Shown here in pieces: positions 35,743-36,771 of a stretch of DNA of 36,771 nucleotides. The DNA comes from Paracoccaceae bacterium (lineage in GTDB: Bacteria; Pseudomonadota; Alphaproteobacteria; Rhodobacterales; Rhodobacteraceae). Below the pieces are notes generated by a model. That model was not told the origin of the DNA. It saw nothing but the letters and a program-made list of their open reading frames with translations, and did not search any database. The translations under genes and the position numbers were made by a program. Location of the stretch: positions 1 to 36,771 of the forward strand of contig JABDLJ010000015.1 of assembly GCA_013003075.1 (NCBI GenBank), given 5' to 3'. Every line of letters begins with the position of its first letter. Positions within the stretch are counted from its first letter, which is position 1.

Positions 35743-36660
35743 CTATTCGAGAAACTCGATCAATCGGCTTTCGCCGGCCCGCTGGTGGGATTTTCCGGTC
35801 CAATCGGGTGCATCCCGCAGGGCCTCGCGCCGCTCAACCGACGAGCTGGCAAGATCGATCACACGCGGATGAATATGGCTGTTGCGGGCAATTGTCGGGG
35901 AATTGTGCAACACTTCGGACGCTGCCTTCGACAGCAGTTTGATTGTCGGATCGCTGGTCTCCAGCGCTGCGCGGAAGGCCGCGAACGTCCCGTTCCAGGT
36001 TCGAAACGTCTTCGCAGTCCCGGCGCCGTCGCTAAGATCGGAGATGCGTTCGTTTACCTGCTCGGACCGGATCGGCTGCGACGCGCCGCTTGCATCGATC
36101 CATGTCGCCAGTGTCGCGCCAGACAGATCAGCACAGCGGTGAATCGCCCGATCGAGCCGGCGTCCGTGCAGCCGTTTGTGCACCGGCTCGCCGCCCTTGG
36201 CGCGATAGTCCAGCAGCACGGCATCGCCTTTCTTCTTGACGTGGCGACCTTCCAGCGTCGTCGCCCCGAAGGTTTGGTTCTCGCGGGCGTAATGCTGCGC
36301 GCCGACGCGCAGCGACGCACGATCCATCAGGCTCAGCACCACCGCAAGAGCGGTGTCGAAATCGCCTGGATCGCCATCGAGCGCACGATCCGCCCAGCCG
36401 CGAATGCGCGGCAGCGCCGCGCCGAACGCCGCCAGCCCCTCGGGCTTGGTCGCCTCGCGGGCCAAGCGCCAGTCGGGATGATAGCGGTATTGCTTGCGGC
36501 TTCTTGCATCGCGGCCCGAGGCCCAAAGATGCCCGTTCTCGCGGGGCGTCATCCAGACGTCTTCATAGGCCGGCGGCACCGCCATCGCCTCCAGACGATC
36601 GCGCTCGGGCCCACGCTCGATCCTGGTCCCGTCAGGCGCAACATAGTGATCTTCCCCCAC
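35743..36660 (-). pseudogene. Type IB DNA topoisomerase, cut at the 5' end and without its catalytic Tyr
   Basis: The 305-codon frame matches bacterial topoisomerase IB: RLEAMAVPPAYEDVWMTPRE, then GRDARSRKQYRYHPDWRLAR (catalytic Arg and Lys region), VVLSLMDRASLRVGAQHYAR and TTLEGRHVKKKGDAVLLDYR. The first ~25 residues of the family are missing because the frame meets an IS3-type end exactly at 36660/36661. The C-terminal active site, normally R-K-x-Y-V-H-P, reads ARNSHIHPRVIDL, with His in the place of the nucleophilic Tyr (codon 35875–35877, a one-base change from TAT). Both faults point to a pseudogene. Annotated by similarity, not alignment. Confidence 0.85.
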
Positions 36661-36771
36661 TGAAGTGGTCCGCCCGTATAGTTAGGAAACGGAGGATCAA
36701 ATATGGGAATCAGGCGACACAAGCCGGAAGAGATTGTCACGAAGTTACGGCAGGTTGAGGTGCTGTGCGGC
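36661..36771 (+). mobile_element. Left end of an IS3-family insertion sequence
   Basis: From 36661 the sequence changes to TGAAGTGGTCCGCCCGTATA, a TG-starting terminal sequence like those of IS3-family elements, followed 42 bp later by a transposase orfA with a strong ribosome site. It interrupts the topoisomerase gene. The element continues beyond the window, so its other end and any target duplication cannot be seen. Confidence 0.75.
36703..36771 (+). CDS. IS3-family transposase OrfA (first 23 codons)
   Basis: ATG 36703, preceded by CGGAGGATCAAAT, opens MGIRRHKPEEIVTKLRQVEV and runs off the window. The pattern RHKPEEIVxKLRQVxVL is characteristic of OrfA of IS3-family elements, the HTH protein that is normally fused to OrfB by a programmed -1 frameshift. 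The rest is not visible. Confidence 0.8.
   Translation, partial: MGIRRHKPEEIVTKLRQVEVLCG

Overview
The window is high-GC alphaproteobacterial chromosome, most likely Rhodobacteraceae (roseobacter group). The evidence is the gene order ffh – two GNAT genes – chorismate mutase – rpsP – rimM – trmD – rplS – rpmE, the cell-division ATPase MipZ, an Ala/Glu-rich tail on S16, a VPLPA-CTERM-type surface protein and the general protein style. Nothing seen suggests a plasmid or a prophage. One IS3-type element begins at the right edge.

Layout. Positions 1–3500 hold a cut-off LysR regulator divergent from an NADH-azoreductase and a DoxX protein, then a glycosyltransferase and a surface protein. Positions 3560–9610 hold the SRP/ribosome-maturation cluster, with two or three small ORFs sewn in by ATGA overlaps, ending in a clear terminator. 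Positions 9660–14000 hold an M42 peptidase, mipZ, a membrane protein and a split Alg13/Alg14-type glycosyltransferase. Positions 14180–17110 hold a decayed copper-efflux pair (copA and cueR pseudogenes). Positions 17180–19465 hold an HTH regulator with a GNAT-like partner and an XRE regulator.

Positions 19447–25979 are the most interesting part: an RNA-repair locus. It has rtcR (CARF domain plus sigma-54 activator) divergent from rsr (Ro60/TROVE protein), then about 600 bp without protein genes, then a HEAT-repeat protein and the RNA ligase RtcB. I read the non-protein stretch as four tandem Y-RNA-like modules at 22873–22996, 23106–23182, 23190–23326 and 23334–23462. Each has an 8–9 bp outer helix, an invariant AUGCC internal loop, an 8 bp inner helix and an invariant UACA. 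The helices differ in sequence between copies but keep their pairing. Three modules carry a T-arm leading into a GCAA-capped acceptor-like hairpin, and two of these also continue into a D-arm, which is a circularly permuted tRNA mimic. A tRNA-Lys(UUU)-like gene with unusual features (U1-A72, U73, a C·A mismatch in the anticodon stem) lies between modules 1 and 2. No rtcA follows rtcB. A likely model is that RNA damage sensed by RtcR switches on Rsr, its Y RNAs, the tRNA, the HEAT protein and RtcB as one transcript.

Positions 26004–36771 hold an aldo/keto reductase and an AraC gene that appear to have lost both 5' ends in one head-to-head deletion, then alaE, a three-gene ABC efflux operon (adaptor, FtsX-type permease, ATPase), divergent katG/oxyR with related palindromes between them, and a topoisomerase IB gene cut at its 5' end by the IS3-type element and also lacking its catalytic tyrosine. 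The number of decayed genes between 14 and 37 kb is notable.
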